A stretch of 64,000 bases of DNA, from positions 124,001 to 188,000 of the forward strand of contig NZ_CADIJW010000003.1 of assembly GCF_902859745.1 (NCBI RefSeq), written 5' to 3'. Origin of the DNA: Achromobacter dolens. GTDB taxonomy: Bacteria > Pseudomonadota > Gammaproteobacteria > Burkholderiales > Burkholderiaceae_B. The translations under genes were made by a program, and so were the position numbers. This document shows positions 23,108-33,607 of the stretch, in pieces. The notes below the pieces were generated by a model. It was not told the origin of the DNA, did no database searches, and saw nothing but the letters and a program-made list of their open reading frames with translations. Position 1 is the stretch's first letter. The number at the start of each line of letters is the position of its first letter.

Positions 23108-26100
23108 ACCATATCCCATTGGCCCGAGCCGTTCGCGACATGCGCGGCCTTGAAGAAAGATTCCGCCGGCGCGACGTCCGCGCCACGTGTTCCGTTTCGC
23201 CTGAACCGGACGACCGCGGCGCTCTGCGCCGGCCTGATGGTCTCTGGCTCCTTTTCCACCGCGATCGCCGCGACCGGCGTGCAAACCGTCAGCCTGCCCG
23301 CCCAGGCGGATCCGTATTCGCTGGAAGAGGTGGACGGGCTGGGCGCGACGGGCAGCTCCGCCTATGTGATCAGCAGCCCTGACGGGGCCGACGTCGAGGC
23401 GAACCGGGTGTCCGTCGATGGACGCACGGTGGTCACGGGGGGCAAGGGGAGCGGGGTGTATACGACAGGAGGCAGCGCGATTCGGGGGGCGGGGTTCAGC
23501 GTTTCCAATGCGGGCATTCTTCTGGGCGGCTCCGGCGGTGATAGTGCTCGGTCACAATGGAGCGTCACCGCCGCTGCCTCGGCGGGGAGCGCAATCAGTG
23601 GAAGCCGCCTGAACATCACGAACCGTCTGGTCATTCAGGGCGGTTCGGGCTCTTCAGGGATGGGGGACTATTACAACTGGGGGCACCCCTATTATTCCGC
23701 GGCTCCAGGCGGCTTGGGCGGGAATGGAATCCAGGGTGACGGCCTGCGGATCATCAACGCTGGCGGCGCCCAGATATTGGGCGGAGGTGGGGGCGCGGGC
23801 GGAAGTGCTCATATTCCTGCGTATGGCGTCGTTGGCGGGGATGGCGGCGCCGCTATCAGCGGCAGCAACCTCACCATAATCAATAGCGGAGATATCGAAA
23901 AGGGCGCGGGCGGGGCTGGCACGGGAATCGCTAAGTCAGGCCAGGACGGCGCCGCCATCTCCCTGACGGGGGGCGTGAATTCCCTCACGCTCGAAGCGGG
24001 CTCGAGCATCGACGGCAATATCGTGCTGTCGCATGACGACAAGACGCTGGGCGCGCCGCGCTTGTCGATCCTCAACCGCGGCGGCAGCTCGGCCCGGGTA
24101 AAGGGCGACGTCATCGTCGGCGCGGGCGCCGATGCCGGATTCGCCGGCAATCCGATGACAGTGGACGGCAGCGTCAGGTTGGGCGATGGCGCGATGTTGT
24201 CCATCACGTCGGCGAGCGCGCCGTCGGGTGAATCGCCGGCAAGCATGCAGGCCAGAACCGTCAGCATCGGTACGGATGTCGGCTTCAACCTGTCCGGGGT
24301 CGGGCAGGGCAGCGCGACGGATGCGTTGCTGTTCAGCGCGACGGGCGGAAAGATCGAAGGCGATTTCGCCCATGTCGCCATCGGCGGGAAAAAAGCGGCG
24401 CACGACGCCGCCGACCCGACCCAATGGATCTCGGACTATCTGACCCTGCGTACCCGCAAGTCCGACGACGGGGAGCACTTCCTGGGGAGCTGGCGGCTGG
24501 CCTGGTTCGACACGCCGCCCAAGGCGCATGGCACGTTCCTGATCGGTGACGACGAGGCGTTTACCGTGGGCGCGGCGCTGAGCAAGGTGGAGGCCACCGA
24601 TGACTGGGACGGCAACAGCCTGACCAAGCAGGGGCCGGGCACGCTGATCCTGAGCGGCGACAACACCTACAGCGGCGATACCGTGGTGGAGGCGGGCACG
24701 CTGCGCGTGGGCAACAACGGCGCGACGGGCGCCGTGGCGGGAAACATCGTCAATCAGGGCGAGCTGGTCTTTGACCGTAGCGACGCGGCGACCTACGCGG
24801 GCGTGATTTCGGGCGCGGGCGCGGTGACGCAGGCCGGCACCGGCGCCCTGACATTGAGCAACCAGAACACCTACACCGGCGCCACCGCCATCACCGCCGG
24901 CACGCTCTACACCGCGGTGGCGGACGCCATGGCCTACAGCACGGCGCTGTCTGTGTGGGCGGACGCGGAGTGGAACCTGGACGGTCATTCGCAGACGCTC
25001 GCCGCCGGCGCGACGCTCACGAATCGCGGCGTCATCCAGACGGGGGGCGCCGACCTGCGCGGCAGCGACCTGACCCTCACCAACACCAATCGCGGCAGCA
25101 TCGATGCGGGCGATGGCGCGCTGGTCCTGACTGGCGGCGCCAATACCCTGACGCTCGAACGCGGGGCCAGGATGGCCGGCGGCGTGAAACTGTCCGCGGG
25201 CGCGGATGCGGATCATCTCACTGCCTTGCGCATTGTCAGCAATGTCGATTCCCTGGTGAGCGGCACGTTGACGGCGGCCGCGCATACCCGCCTTACCCTG
25301 GCCGGCAAGGGATTGACGTTCAGCGGCGACGCCGCGCTGGGGGCAGGCGCCTTGGCCTTCGAGCCGGGCAGCAGCCTGAGCGCGCGCGCGGTTTCGTTCG
25401 ATGAGGGCGCCACGGTATCCGCCGGCCTGACGGGGTGGGATCAGCACGCGGTGAGGCTGATCACCACCACCGGTGGCATTACGGGGGCATGGCGCGCCGG
25501 CGAGGTGCTGGTGGACGGCTCGGCCGCTCCGGAGTACGGCTACCTCAACACCGACGGGCGCAACATGCAGTACTCCTTGCGCTGGGACGGGTTGGATGCG
25601 GCGGCCAGCGGCACGTTCCACGTGGCCGATGGCAAGACCTTCGAGGTGACGGGCGCGCTCTCGAACAACACGGCGCAGGTCAATCCCGACTGGGATGGCC
25701 GGCGCCTGACCAAGGCCGGCGGCGGCACCTTGGTTCTCAGCGCCGACAATCTTTACGACGCGGGCACGCGCGTCCTGGAAGGCACGTTGCAGTTGGGCAA
25801 GGGCGGCGCCACCGGCAGCGTGCAGGGGGACATCGTCAACGAGGGCTTGCTGGTGTTCGACCATGGCGCCGAGGCGGCCGCGTACGCCGGGCAGATTTCG
25901 GGCTCGGGTTCGGTGGCCAAGAACGGCGCCGGCACGATGACGCTGACCGGCGACCACCTTTACACCGGGCGCACCACCATCAATGCCGGCACGCTGCGGA
26001 TTGGCGATGGCGGCGCCACCGGCTCCCTGCAAGCCAATGTCGCCAACAATGCCGCGCTCGTCTTCAACCGCGGCGACAGCCTGACCTATGGCGGCAGGCT

Positions 26101-29100
26101 GTCCGGCACGGGCAGCCTGACGCAGGCCGGCGCCGGGACGCTGATCCTGACCGGCACCAATATCTATTCCGGCGATACCCGCGTCGATGCCGGCACCCTG
26201 CAATTCGGGGCGCCCGGCGCCGACACGTCCCTCAATGTGTTGAGCGGCGGGCTCACGGTCGCGCCGGGCGCGACATTGGCCAGGGACCCGTCGGCGACGC
26301 TACGGGTCGGCGGCAACGTGATGATCGGGGCGGGCTCGACGCTGCTGCTGCGCGACACGATGCAAACAACCTCGTCTTCGCCGGGGCTGACGATGGGCAC
26401 GCTGAACATCGGCGCCGACGCCACCCTGCATCTGCCCAACTTCGTCGACAGGCCTGCCGCCGACGTCGAATTGTTCCGCTCGGCTGGCGGCATCGGGGGC
26501 GACTTTGCCCATGTTGTGTTGGGCGAGGCGTACGTGCCCGAGGTGGACTATCGCAAGCTGACCGTCAGGAAATCGGGCGGCAGCTTCCTGGCCGGGTACG
26601 GCTTGAGCTGGTATGCGCACCCCTCCATGTCGCATGGCACCTTCACGGTCGATACCGACGACACGGTCAGTGAGGCGCTCAAGGATGTGGCGGCCAGTAC
26701 CGATCCGGACAAGCGCTGGAACGGCGCCAGCCTGACCAAGCAGGGGCTCGGGACGCTGACCCTGACTGGCGAGAACAGCTACCGGGGCGGCACCGTGGTG
26801 CGCGCGGGCACGCTGCGCATCGGCGACGGCGGCACGGCGGGCGTCGTCACGGGAAACATGTCCATCGAGGATGGCGCCGCGCTGGTCTTCGATCATAGCG
26901 ATGATGTCGCGGTTTTCATGGGCACCATCGCAGGGGCGGGCACGATCACCAAGAAAGGGACCAATACCTTGTCGCTCTGGGCCGATGGCCGGAGCTATGC
27001 CGGCGTCACCACGATCGAGGGCGGTACGCTGAAGGTTGGCTCTTCCGGATATGGAGGATACACGCTGGCGATGCTGGCCGGGGACATCATCGACCACGGC
27101 ACACTGGAATTCCGCGCCGTCAGTGGTCAGTACAACGACGTGATTTCCGGATCCGGCGGCGTCAAGGTGACGAGTAGCGATGTGACGTTTGTCGGCGAAA
27201 ATTCCTACAGCGGTCTTACTACCCTCGACAACGGAAGGCTCTATATCGGCAACCGTGGCACGACCGGTTCCCTGGCTGGAGACATCCACATTCAATCCGG
27301 CTCGGTGGGCTTTCAGCGTTCCGATGCGGTGGAATACGGTGGGGTGATTTCCGGGGCAGGGAGTGTTGCACAGGGCAATCTCTACGGCGGGGGCGGCGGT
27401 ACGCTGACGCTGACCGGTGAGAACAGCTATACCGGCGGCACGTCGATCTACGGTGGCACGCTACGCATCGGCAAGGGCGGCACCGCGGGCTCGGTGGTGG
27501 GAAACATTTCCAACAGCGGCGCGCTGGTTTTCGACCGCAGCGACGATGTGCAATACACGGGCGTGGTTTCAGGTGGCGGCAGCGTCACCCAGGACGGCGG
27601 CGGCCGCCTGTTGCTGACGGCGGCGAACACCTATACCGGAGACACCTTCATCAACGCCGGCGTGCTGCAGTTGGGCGATGGCGGCGCGGGCGGTTCGGTT
27701 GCGGGCAATATCGTCAACAACGCCACGCTGATCTTTGACCGCGGCAATGCGGTCACGTACGCGGGCAGGATTTCCGGCAATGGCGCGCTCATCAAGCAGG
27801 GCGCCAACACCCTGACGCTGGGCGCAAGCAATACCTATGGCGGCTCGACCGCCATCAATGCCGGCACCTTGAAATTCGCCGGTGGCGCAATCGCCGCCAA
27901 CACGCTGGGTGGCCGGGTGGCCGTGGCTGACGGCGCCAGTCTCGCGATCCAGGTGCCGGCCAGCGTGCGTGTTTCGGACCAGGTGGCCTTGCGGCAAGGG
28001 TCCACGCTGGCCCTGCAGGATGCCATGAAGGGCATCGCGTCCGGCCCCGGCCTGGCGGCCAGCAAGGTGTCGATCGGCGACGATGTCACCTTGGCGCTGT
28101 CCGGCATCGCCCACAAGATCCAGCGCGACGTGCTGTTGTTCAGCGCCGACGAGGCCATCGAGGGAGAGTTCTCGCGTGTCGCCACGGACGGATTCGAAAG
28201 GCCGGTCGATTACCTGACGCTGACCACCCGCAAATCCGACGACGGCAAGCAGTACCTGGCGGACTATGACCTGACCTGGCTGCTTGGCAATGGCCAGGCG
28301 GACGGCCTGTTCACCATCGCCACCGGACTTGCGCAGACCATTGAAGACGCGCTCACGAACGCCGACGCCAATACCGCCACGGGTTGGGACGGCAGCAGCC
28401 TGACCAAGCAGGGAGGGGGGACGCTGGTCCTGACCGGCGACAACACCTACACCGGCGCCACCACGATCGCGGCCGGGACGCTGGCGCTGGGCGCTGGCGG
28501 GGCCACGGGCTCGGTGACCGGCGATGTCGTCAACCAGGGCGCGCTGGTCTTCAATCGCGGCGATGCCGTGACCTATTCGGGCGAGATTTCAGGCGCTGGA
28601 ACGGTCACCAAGAAAGGCACCAACACCCTGACCTTGACCGGTGATAACACCTACACCGGCCGCACCACCATCGAAGCCGGCTCGTTGCGGGTGGGCGACG
28701 GCGGCGCGAGCGGCGCCCTGGCGGGCGACATCGCCTTCCAGAATCCCTCAGGCTCGCTGGTGTTCGACCGCAGCGATGCCTCGCGGTATGGGGGCGTCGT
28801 CTCCGGCGCTGTCGGCGTCGCAAAGAACGGCGCCGGCACGCTCGTCCTGTCGGGAGACAATACCTATACCGGCGGCACCGTCATCAACGCGGGCGCGCTG
28901 CAGCTTGGCGACGGCGGCGTCGGCGGTTCGGTGCGCGGAAACATCGTCAACAATGGCGCGCTGGTGTTCGACCACGGCAGCGAAGCGCTAAACACGGGCG
29001 ATATTTCGGGCACGGGCACGGTGATCCAGACCGGCGCCGGCGTGCAGGTGCTTGGTGGCGGCAATAGCTACAGTGGCGATACGGCGATCCGGGCTGGCAC

Positions 29101-32100
29101 TTTGCGGTTCGGCAATGGCACGGCGGCCGTCAGTACGCTCGCCGGCGGGATCGATGTGGCCGATGGCGCCACGTTGTCGGTGCACGCGCCCGCGACCGTC
29201 GCCTTGTCCGGCGCCGTGGTTCTCGAAAATGGGGCGACGCTGTCCATGTTGGACCCGCTGAAAAGCGGCGCGCCGTTCGGCAATCTGACGGCCTCCAAGG
29301 TGCGTATCGGCGATAACGTCTCGCTCGATCTGTCCGGCTTCGTGCACAAGCCCAACCAGACCAAGGTACTGTTCAGCGCGGCGGATGGCATCGAAGGCGA
29401 CTTTGCACGCGTCAGGTCGGACGGATTCCAGAAGAAGGTCGACTATCTGACGGTGGTCACCCGAAAATCCGAGGACCAAAAAAGCTACCTGGCCAGTTAC
29501 GGCCTGAGCTGGCTGGCCGACAACGGGCTGGAGCATGGCACCTTCACGCTGGCCGCCGGCGAGCAGGATACCGTGGACGTGTCGTTGATGGATGTGAAAC
29601 CGTCCGCGCATTGGGACGGCGCCAGCCTGACCAAACAAGGGGCCGGCATGCTGACGCTGACCGGCGATCACATCTACAGCGGCGACACCACGATCGCCGC
29701 CGGCACGCTGGCGTTGGGCGCGGGCGGCAACACCGGCTCGATCACAGGCGATATCGCCAACCGGGGCACGTTGGTTTTCAATCGTGCCAACGCGGCAACC
29801 TACGCGGGTGTGATCTCGGGCGCGGGGGTTGTCACGAAGAAGGGGCCCAATGTCCTGACGCTGGCGGGCGATAACACCTACACCGGACTGACCACCGTGG
29901 AAGGCGGCACGCTGCGCATCGGTGATGGCGGTACAAGCGGCTCCCTGGCCAGCGATGTCACTTTCACGGGCCTGGGCAGCATGGTGTTTGACCGCAGCGA
30001 TGCGTCGCAGTACGCGGGCGTGATCAAGGGGGGCGGCGTGGGGGTTCAAAAGAATGGCGCCGGCACCCTGATCCTGTCCGGCGATAACACGTATACCGGT
30101 AACACCGTCATCAATGCAGGCGTTCTGCAGCTTGGCGACGGAAGGGTGAGCGGGTCGGTGGGAGGCGCCATCGTGAACAACGCCGTCCTGGCCTTTGATC
30201 GCAGCGATGCGGTGACCTTCTCGAATGCGATCTCAGGCACGGGTGACGTGATCAAGCGCGGCAACAACACCCTCACTTTGCGCTACGGCTCGACCCATAA
30301 GGGCGAGACCCGTATCGAGGCGGGCACGCTCAAGATCGGCGTGGCGAACGCATTCGCGCAGTCCTCCGGTCTGACCGTGGCGCCTGGCGCCACCCTCAAC
30401 CTGGGGGGACCCGGCTACCAGGCGATTCGCCAGTTGGACAACCGCGGCATCATCCTGTTCAACGACCAGGGCGCGCCCGCGGCCAGGAGCGGCATCCAGG
30501 TGGTCGGAAACATGCGCCACGGCGGCATGCTGATGCTGAACACTTGCGCCGACTGCGCCGGCCAGGTCTACGTACAGGACGGAGACTGGGTCGGAGACGG
30601 TGGCACCGTGTCTTTCGGCACGGTGCTCGGCGGCGACGCCAGCAAGACGGACCAACTGCGGATCAGTGGCGCTGCGAGCGGCACGACTTATGTCGTGGTG
30701 ACCAACGAGGGAGGGGCCGGCGCGCAGACGATCGAGGGGATCGAACTTATTCGGACCGGGACTTCCACGGCGGACGCCTTCGTACAAAGAGGCCGCATCG
30801 CCGCCGGCGCCTATGACTACCATCTGCAAAAGGGGTCGGCTTCGGGGAAGAACGAGAACAACTGGTATCTGACGAGTTTCATCGCGCCGCCGGAAAAACC
30901 AAGCGAGCCGCCTGCCGACGAGCCTGAGGCGCCGCCCGTCGACGAGCCGGCAGTCCCGCCTGTCGATGCGCCAGTGGTGCCGCCTGCGGAGAAGCCGTCG
31001 GTTCCGCCTGTTGACAAACCGGAGGTCCCGCCTGTTGATGGGCCGGTGGTGCCGCCGACTGACAAGCCGGAGGCTCCGCCCGTTGAGACGCCGTCGGTGC
31101 CGCCCGCTGACAAGCCGGAGGTTCCGCCCGTTGATGCGCCGCCGGTGCCGCCTGCTGACAAGCCGGAGGTCCCGTCCGTTGATGCGCCAGTGGTGCCGCC
31201 GACTGACAAACCGGAGGCTCCGCCCGCTGAGACGCCGTCGGTGCTGCCCACTGACAAGCCGGAGGTCCCGTCCGTTGATGCGCCGCCGGTGCCGCCGACT
31301 GACAAGCCGGAGGCTCCGCCCGCTGAGACGCCGTCGGTGCCGCCCGCTGACAAGCCGGAGGTCCCGTCCGTTGATGCGCCAGTGGTACCGCCGACTGACA
31401 AGCCGGAGGCTCCGCCCGTTGAGACGCCGCCGGTGCCGCCTACCGACAAGCCGGAGGTTCCGCCCGTTGATGCGCCCGTGGTACCGCCGACTGACCAGCC
31501 GGAGGCTCCGCCCGTTGAGACGCCGTCGGTGCCGCCTGCCGACAAGCCGGAGGTTCCGCCCGTTGATGCGCCAGAGGTACCGCCGACTGACAAGCCGGAG
31601 GTTCCGCCCGTTGAGGCGCCGTCGGTGCCGCCTGCCGACAAGCCGGAGGTTCCGCCCGTTGATGCGCCAGTGGTACCGCCCACTGACAAGCCGGAGGCTC
31701 CGCCTGCTGAGACGCCGTCGGTGCCGCCCGCTGACAAGCCGGAGGTCCCGTCCGTTGACGCGCCCGTGGTGCCGCCTGCTGATAAACCGGAGGTTCCGCC
31801 CGTTGAGACGCCGTCGGTGCCGCCCACTGACAAGCCGGAGGTTCCGTCCGTTGACGCGCCCGTGGTGCCGCCTGCTGATAAACCGGAGGTTCCGCCCGTT
31901 GAGACGCCGCCGGTGCCGCCTGCTGACAAGCCGGAGGTTCCGCCCGTTGATGCGCCGCCGGTGCCGCCTGCTGACAAGCCGGAGGCTCCGCCCGCTGAGG
32001 CGCCGTCGTTGCCGCCCGCTGACAAGCCGGAGGTTCCGTCCGTTGATGCGCCCGTGGTGCTGCCTGCTGACAAGCCGGAGGTTCCGCCCGTTGATGCGCC

Positions 32101-33568
32101 GGAGGTACCGCCAACTGACAAGCCGGAGGCTCCGTCCGTTGACGCGCCCGTGGTGCCGCCCACTGACAAGCCGGAGGTTCCGTCCGTTGATGCGCCCGTG
32201 GTGCCGCCTGCTGATAAACCGGAGGTTCCGCCCGTCGATGCGCCCGGGGTGCCGCCTGCTGACAAGCCGGAGGTTCCGCCCGTTGATGCCCCGCCGGTGC
32301 CGCCTGCTGACAAGCCGGAGGCTCCGCCCGTTGAGGCGCCGTCGGTGCCGCCTGCCGACAAGCCGGAGGTTCCGTCCGTTGACGCGCCCGTGGTGCCGCC
32401 TGCTGATAAACCGGAGGTTCCGCCCGTTGATGCGCCGTCGGTGCCGCCTGCTGACAAGCCGGAAGTCCCGCCCGTTGAGGCGCCTGGGGCGCCGCCTGCC
32501 GATATGCCCGCGATACCGCCGGCGGACAAGCCCGTCATTGAGCCGGGCGACGATCACGCGAGCGGGGGAGTCGGCGTTGGAAGGGTTCGTGTCCACCGCC
32601 CGGAAATGGGCAGCTACGCCGCCAATATGGCCGCGGCGGGTACGCTGTTCGATATGAGCCTGAGCGACCGCCAGAGCGCGGAATCCGTCGATCCCGTTAC
32701 GGGCGCCCACGGCCACGGCTGGGCCAGAATGGCCTCCGGACGCAGCCGCGGCAGTCTGTCGGACGGGCAGAATCGGTACTCGGCGGACCGGAGCATGCTC
32801 CAACTGGGAGGATCGTTCGCGGGGGGCGCTTTCGGCGGCCGAGACGCTTGGCAGTTGGGCGTCATGGCTGGCTACGGCAGTCACCGCAGCAAGACTCGCA
32901 ACCGCCTGTCAGGGTACCAATCCCGCGGTGATGTGGTGGGCTATGGCTTGGGCCTGTATGGGACCTGGTATCAGGACGCGTCGGCCCGCAGCGGCCTGTA
33001 TGTGGACAGTTGGGCGCTCTACAACCGATTCGACAATACGGTCAAGGGCGAGGGTCTGGCCGCGGAGAAATACAAGAGCCAAGGCATCACCGGGTCCGTG
33101 GAAGTGGGCTATGTGCTGGAGACGGGCGCCTATGCGACCCGAGGCGGTAGGGAGAACCGATATGCAGTCCGGCCGCAGGCGCAAGTCATCTGGTCGGGGG
33201 TGAAAGCCGGCGAGCACACGGAACGTACCGGGACGACGGTGAAGGGCGTGGGGGGCGACAAACTGCAGACCCGTCTGGGCGCGCGATTCTCCATGACCAG
33301 CCGGCAGGCGTCGCCGGACCCGGCAAAAGCGGGCGGGTTCGAGACCTTCCTGGAGGTTAACTGGGTGCACACGCCCAGGCCCTACGGCGTCAGCGTGGAC
33401 GACACCCGGGTCTTGATCCAGGGGAGCAAGCACGTGGTCGAGATGTCTGCGGGCGTGCAGGGCGAGCTGAACGAGCGGGTGAGCATCTCGGCGAACCTGA
33501 TGCAGCGCCATGGTAGCCAGGGCTATCGCGACACGCAGGGCGGGGTGAGCCTGAAGCTCCGCTTCTAA
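23105..33568 (+). CDS. Giant autotransporter (type Va) with beta-strand and Pro-rich repeats
   Basis: 3487 residues. An extended signal peptide ends near residue 56 (RTTAALCAGLMVSGSFSTAIAA). The passenger to about residue 2590 is a beta-helix built of autotransporter-associated strand repeats (SLTKQGxGTLxLTGDNTYxGxT... GGATGSVxGxIVN...LVFDRSD), arranged in five supermodules that each restart at WDGxxLTKxG (about 24607, 25692, 26716, 28387, 29611), four of them preceded by a YLTxxTRKSxD-type segment. Residues about 2600-3140 are Pro-rich, with about 31 copies of a 16-residue unit ADKPEVPPVDAPVVPP. The last 300 residues form the outer-membrane beta-barrel (from HGWARMASGRSRG) ending in LKLRF with the usual terminal Phe. 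It is probably an adhesin or biofilm protein; no protease motif was seen. The exact function is unknown. Confidence 0.9.
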   Translation: MTISHWPEPFATCAALKKDSAGATSAPRVPFRLNRTTAALCAGLMVSGSFSTAIAATGVQTVSLPAQADPYSLEEVDGLGATGSSAYVISSPDGADVEANRVSVDGRTVVTGGKGSGVYTTGGSAIRGAGFSVSNAGILLGGSGGDSARSQWSVTAAASAGSAISGSRLNITNRLVIQGGSGSSGMGDYYNWGHPYYSAAPGGLGGNGIQGDGLRIINAGGAQILGGGGGAGGSAHIPAYGVVGGDGGAAISGSNLTIINSGDIEKGAGGAGTGIAKSGQDGAAISLTGGVNSLTLEAGSSIDGNIVLSHDDKTLGAPRLSILNRGGSSARVKGDVIVGAGADAGFAGNPMTVDGSVRLGDGAMLSITSASAPSGESPASMQARTVSIGTDVGFNLSGVGQGSATDALLFSATGGKIEGDFAHVAIGGKKAAHDAADPTQWISDYLTLRTRKSDDGEHFLGSWRLAWFDTPPKAHGTFLIGDDEAFTVGAALSKVEATDDWDGNSLTKQGPGTLILSGDNTYSGDTVVEAGTLRVGNNGATGAVAGNIVNQGELVFDRSDAATYAGVISGAGAVTQAGTGALTLSNQNTYTGATAITAGTLYTAVADAMAYSTALSVWADAEWNLDGHSQTLAAGATLTNRGVIQTGGADLRGSDLTLTNTNRGSIDAGDGALVLTGGANTLTLERGARMAGGVKLSAGADADHLTALRIVSNVDSLVSGTLTAAAHTRLTLAGKGLTFSGDAALGAGALAFEPGSSLSARAVSFDEGATVSAGLTGWDQHAVRLITTTGGITGAWRAGEVLVDGSAAPEYGYLNTDGRNMQYSLRWDGLDAAASGTFHVADGKTFEVTGALSNNTAQVNPDWDGRRLTKAGGGTLVLSADNLYDAGTRVLEGTLQLGKGGATGSVQGDIVNEGLLVFDHGAEAAAYAGQISGSGSVAKNGAGTMTLTGDHLYTGRTTINAGTLRIGDGGATGSLQANVANNAALVFNRGDSLTYGGRLSGTGSLTQAGAGTLILTGTNIYSGDTRVDAGTLQFGAPGADTSLNVLSGGLTVAPGATLARDPSATLRVGGNVMIGAGSTLLLRDTMQTTSSSPGLTMGTLNIGADATLHLPNFVDRPAADVELFRSAGGIGGDFAHVVLGEAYVPEVDYRKLTVRKSGGSFLAGYGLSWYAHPSMSHGTFTVDTDDTVSEALKDVAASTDPDKRWNGASLTKQGLGTLTLTGENSYRGGTVVRAGTLRIGDGGTAGVVTGNMSIEDGAALVFDHSDDVAVFMGTIAGAGTITKKGTNTLSLWADGRSYAGVTTIEGGTLKVGSSGYGGYTLAMLAGDIIDHGTLEFRAVSGQYNDVISGSGGVKVTSSDVTFVGENSYSGLTTLDNGRLYIGNRGTTGSLAGDIHIQSGSVGFQRSDAVEYGGVISGAGSVAQGNLYGGGGGTLTLTGENSYTGGTSIYGGTLRIGKGGTAGSVVGNISNSGALVFDRSDDVQYTGVVSGGGSVTQDGGGRLLLTAANTYTGDTFINAGVLQLGDGGAGGSVAGNIVNNATLIFDRGNAVTYAGRISGNGALIKQGANTLTLGASNTYGGSTAINAGTLKFAGGAIAANTLGGRVAVADGASLAIQVPASVRVSDQVALRQGSTLALQDAMKGIASGPGLAASKVSIGDDVTLALSGIAHKIQRDVLLFSADEAIEGEFSRVATDGFERPVDYLTLTTRKSDDGKQYLADYDLTWLLGNGQADGLFTIATGLAQTIEDALTNADANTATGWDGSSLTKQGGGTLVLTGDNTYTGATTIAAGTLALGAGGATGSVTGDVVNQGALVFNRGDAVTYSGEISGAGTVTKKGTNTLTLTGDNTYTGRTTIEAGSLRVGDGGASGALAGDIAFQNPSGSLVFDRSDASRYGGVVSGAVGVAKNGAGTLVLSGDNTYTGGTVINAGALQLGDGGVGGSVRGNIVNNGALVFDHGSEALNTGDISGTGTVIQTGAGVQVLGGGNSYSGDTAIRAGTLRFGNGTAAVSTLAGGIDVADGATLSVHAPATVALSGAVVLENGATLSMLDPLKSGAPFGNLTASKVRIGDNVSLDLSGFVHKPNQTKVLFSAADGIEGDFARVRSDGFQKKVDYLTVVTRKSEDQKSYLASYGLSWLADNGLEHGTFTLAAGEQDTVDVSLMDVKPSAHWDGASLTKQGAGMLTLTGDHIYSGDTTIAAGTLALGAGGNTGSITGDIANRGTLVFNRANAATYAGVISGAGVVTKKGPNVLTLAGDNTYTGLTTVEGGTLRIGDGGTSGSLASDVTFTGLGSMVFDRSDASQYAGVIKGGGVGVQKNGAGTLILSGDNTYTGNTVINAGVLQLGDGRVSGSVGGAIVNNAVLAFDRSDAVTFSNAISGTGDVIKRGNNTLTLRYGSTHKGETRIEAGTLKIGVANAFAQSSGLTVAPGATLNLGGPGYQAIRQLDNRGIILFNDQGAPAARSGIQVVGNMRHGGMLMLNTCADCAGQVYVQDGDWVGDGGTVSFGTVLGGDASKTDQLRISGAASGTTYVVVTNEGGAGAQTIEGIELIRTGTSTADAFVQRGRIAAGAYDYHLQKGSASGKNENNWYLTSFIAPPEKPSEPPADEPEAPPVDEPAVPPVDAPVVPPAEKPSVPPVDKPEVPPVDGPVVPPTDKPEAPPVETPSVPPADKPEVPPVDAPPVPPADKPEVPSVDAPVVPPTDKPEAPPAETPSVLPTDKPEVPSVDAPPVPPTDKPEAPPAETPSVPPADKPEVPSVDAPVVPPTDKPEAPPVETPPVPPTDKPEVPPVDAPVVPPTDQPEAPPVETPSVPPADKPEVPPVDAPEVPPTDKPEVPPVEAPSVPPADKPEVPPVDAPVVPPTDKPEAPPAETPSVPPADKPEVPSVDAPVVPPADKPEVPPVETPSVPPTDKPEVPSVDAPVVPPADKPEVPPVETPPVPPADKPEVPPVDAPPVPPADKPEAPPAEAPSLPPADKPEVPSVDAPVVLPADKPEVPPVDAPEVPPTDKPEAPSVDAPVVPPTDKPEVPSVDAPVVPPADKPEVPPVDAPGVPPADKPEVPPVDAPPVPPADKPEAPPVEAPSVPPADKPEVPSVDAPVVPPADKPEVPPVDAPSVPPADKPEVPPVEAPGAPPADMPAIPPADKPVIEPGDDHASGGVGVGRVRVHRPEMGSYAANMAAAGTLFDMSLSDRQSAESVDPVTGAHGHGWARMASGRSRGSLSDGQNRYSADRSMLQLGGSFAGGAFGGRDAWQLGVMAGYGSHRSKTRNRLSGYQSRGDVVGYGLGLYGTWYQDASARSGLYVDSWALYNRFDNTVKGEGLAAEKYKSQGITGSVEVGYVLETGAYATRGGRENRYAVRPQAQVIWSGVKAGEHTERTGTTVKGVGGDKLQTRLGARFSMTSRQASPDPAKAGGFETFLEVNWVHTPRPYGVSVDDTRVLIQGSKHVVEMSAGVQGELNERVSISANLMQRHGSQGYRDTQGGVSLKLRF
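31009..32499 (+). repeat. Tandem 48-base repeats coding for Pro-rich 16-residue units
   Basis: About 31 near-identical 48-base units inside the autotransporter gene. The unit is D-K-P-E-[VA]-P-[PS]-V-[DE]-[AT]-P-x-V-P-P-[AT]. The copies alternate loosely between PVDAPVV and PVETPSV types, which suggests a 96-base higher-order unit and expansion by slippage or unequal recombination. The segment would form a stiff polyproline stalk between the passenger and the barrel. Confidence 0.95.
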
Positions 33569-33574
33569 TCCCGG

Positions 33575-33607
33575 CCTCTCGGGGCGCGCCAGGCGCGCCC
33601 CGAGAGG
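33575..33607 (+). terminator. Strong hairpin after the autotransporter gene
   Basis: CCTCTCGGGGCGCGC-CAG-GCGCGCCCCGAGAGG, a 15-base perfect stem 6 bases past the stop. No T-tract follows, but the position and stability fit a terminator. Confidence 0.7.

Noticed and set aside
23059-23382. Short open frame starting at or near ATG 23077 ahead of the autotransporter
   Set aside because: The product is Arg/Gly-rich and overlaps the signal peptide region in another frame; kept only as a possible regulatory start.
31009-32499. Regular repeats considered as a CRISPR array
   Set aside because: The units are contiguous with no unique spacers and stay in frame within a coding sequence.
30233-32884. 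Very long open frames (over 500 codons) on both strands across the Pro-rich repeat region
   Set aside because: They are products of the 48-base tandem repeat, whose lack of stop codons in one unit is copied in all units. Their translations are low-complexity Arg-Arg or Ser-Gly-Gly strings, and the frame of the autotransporter explains the region.
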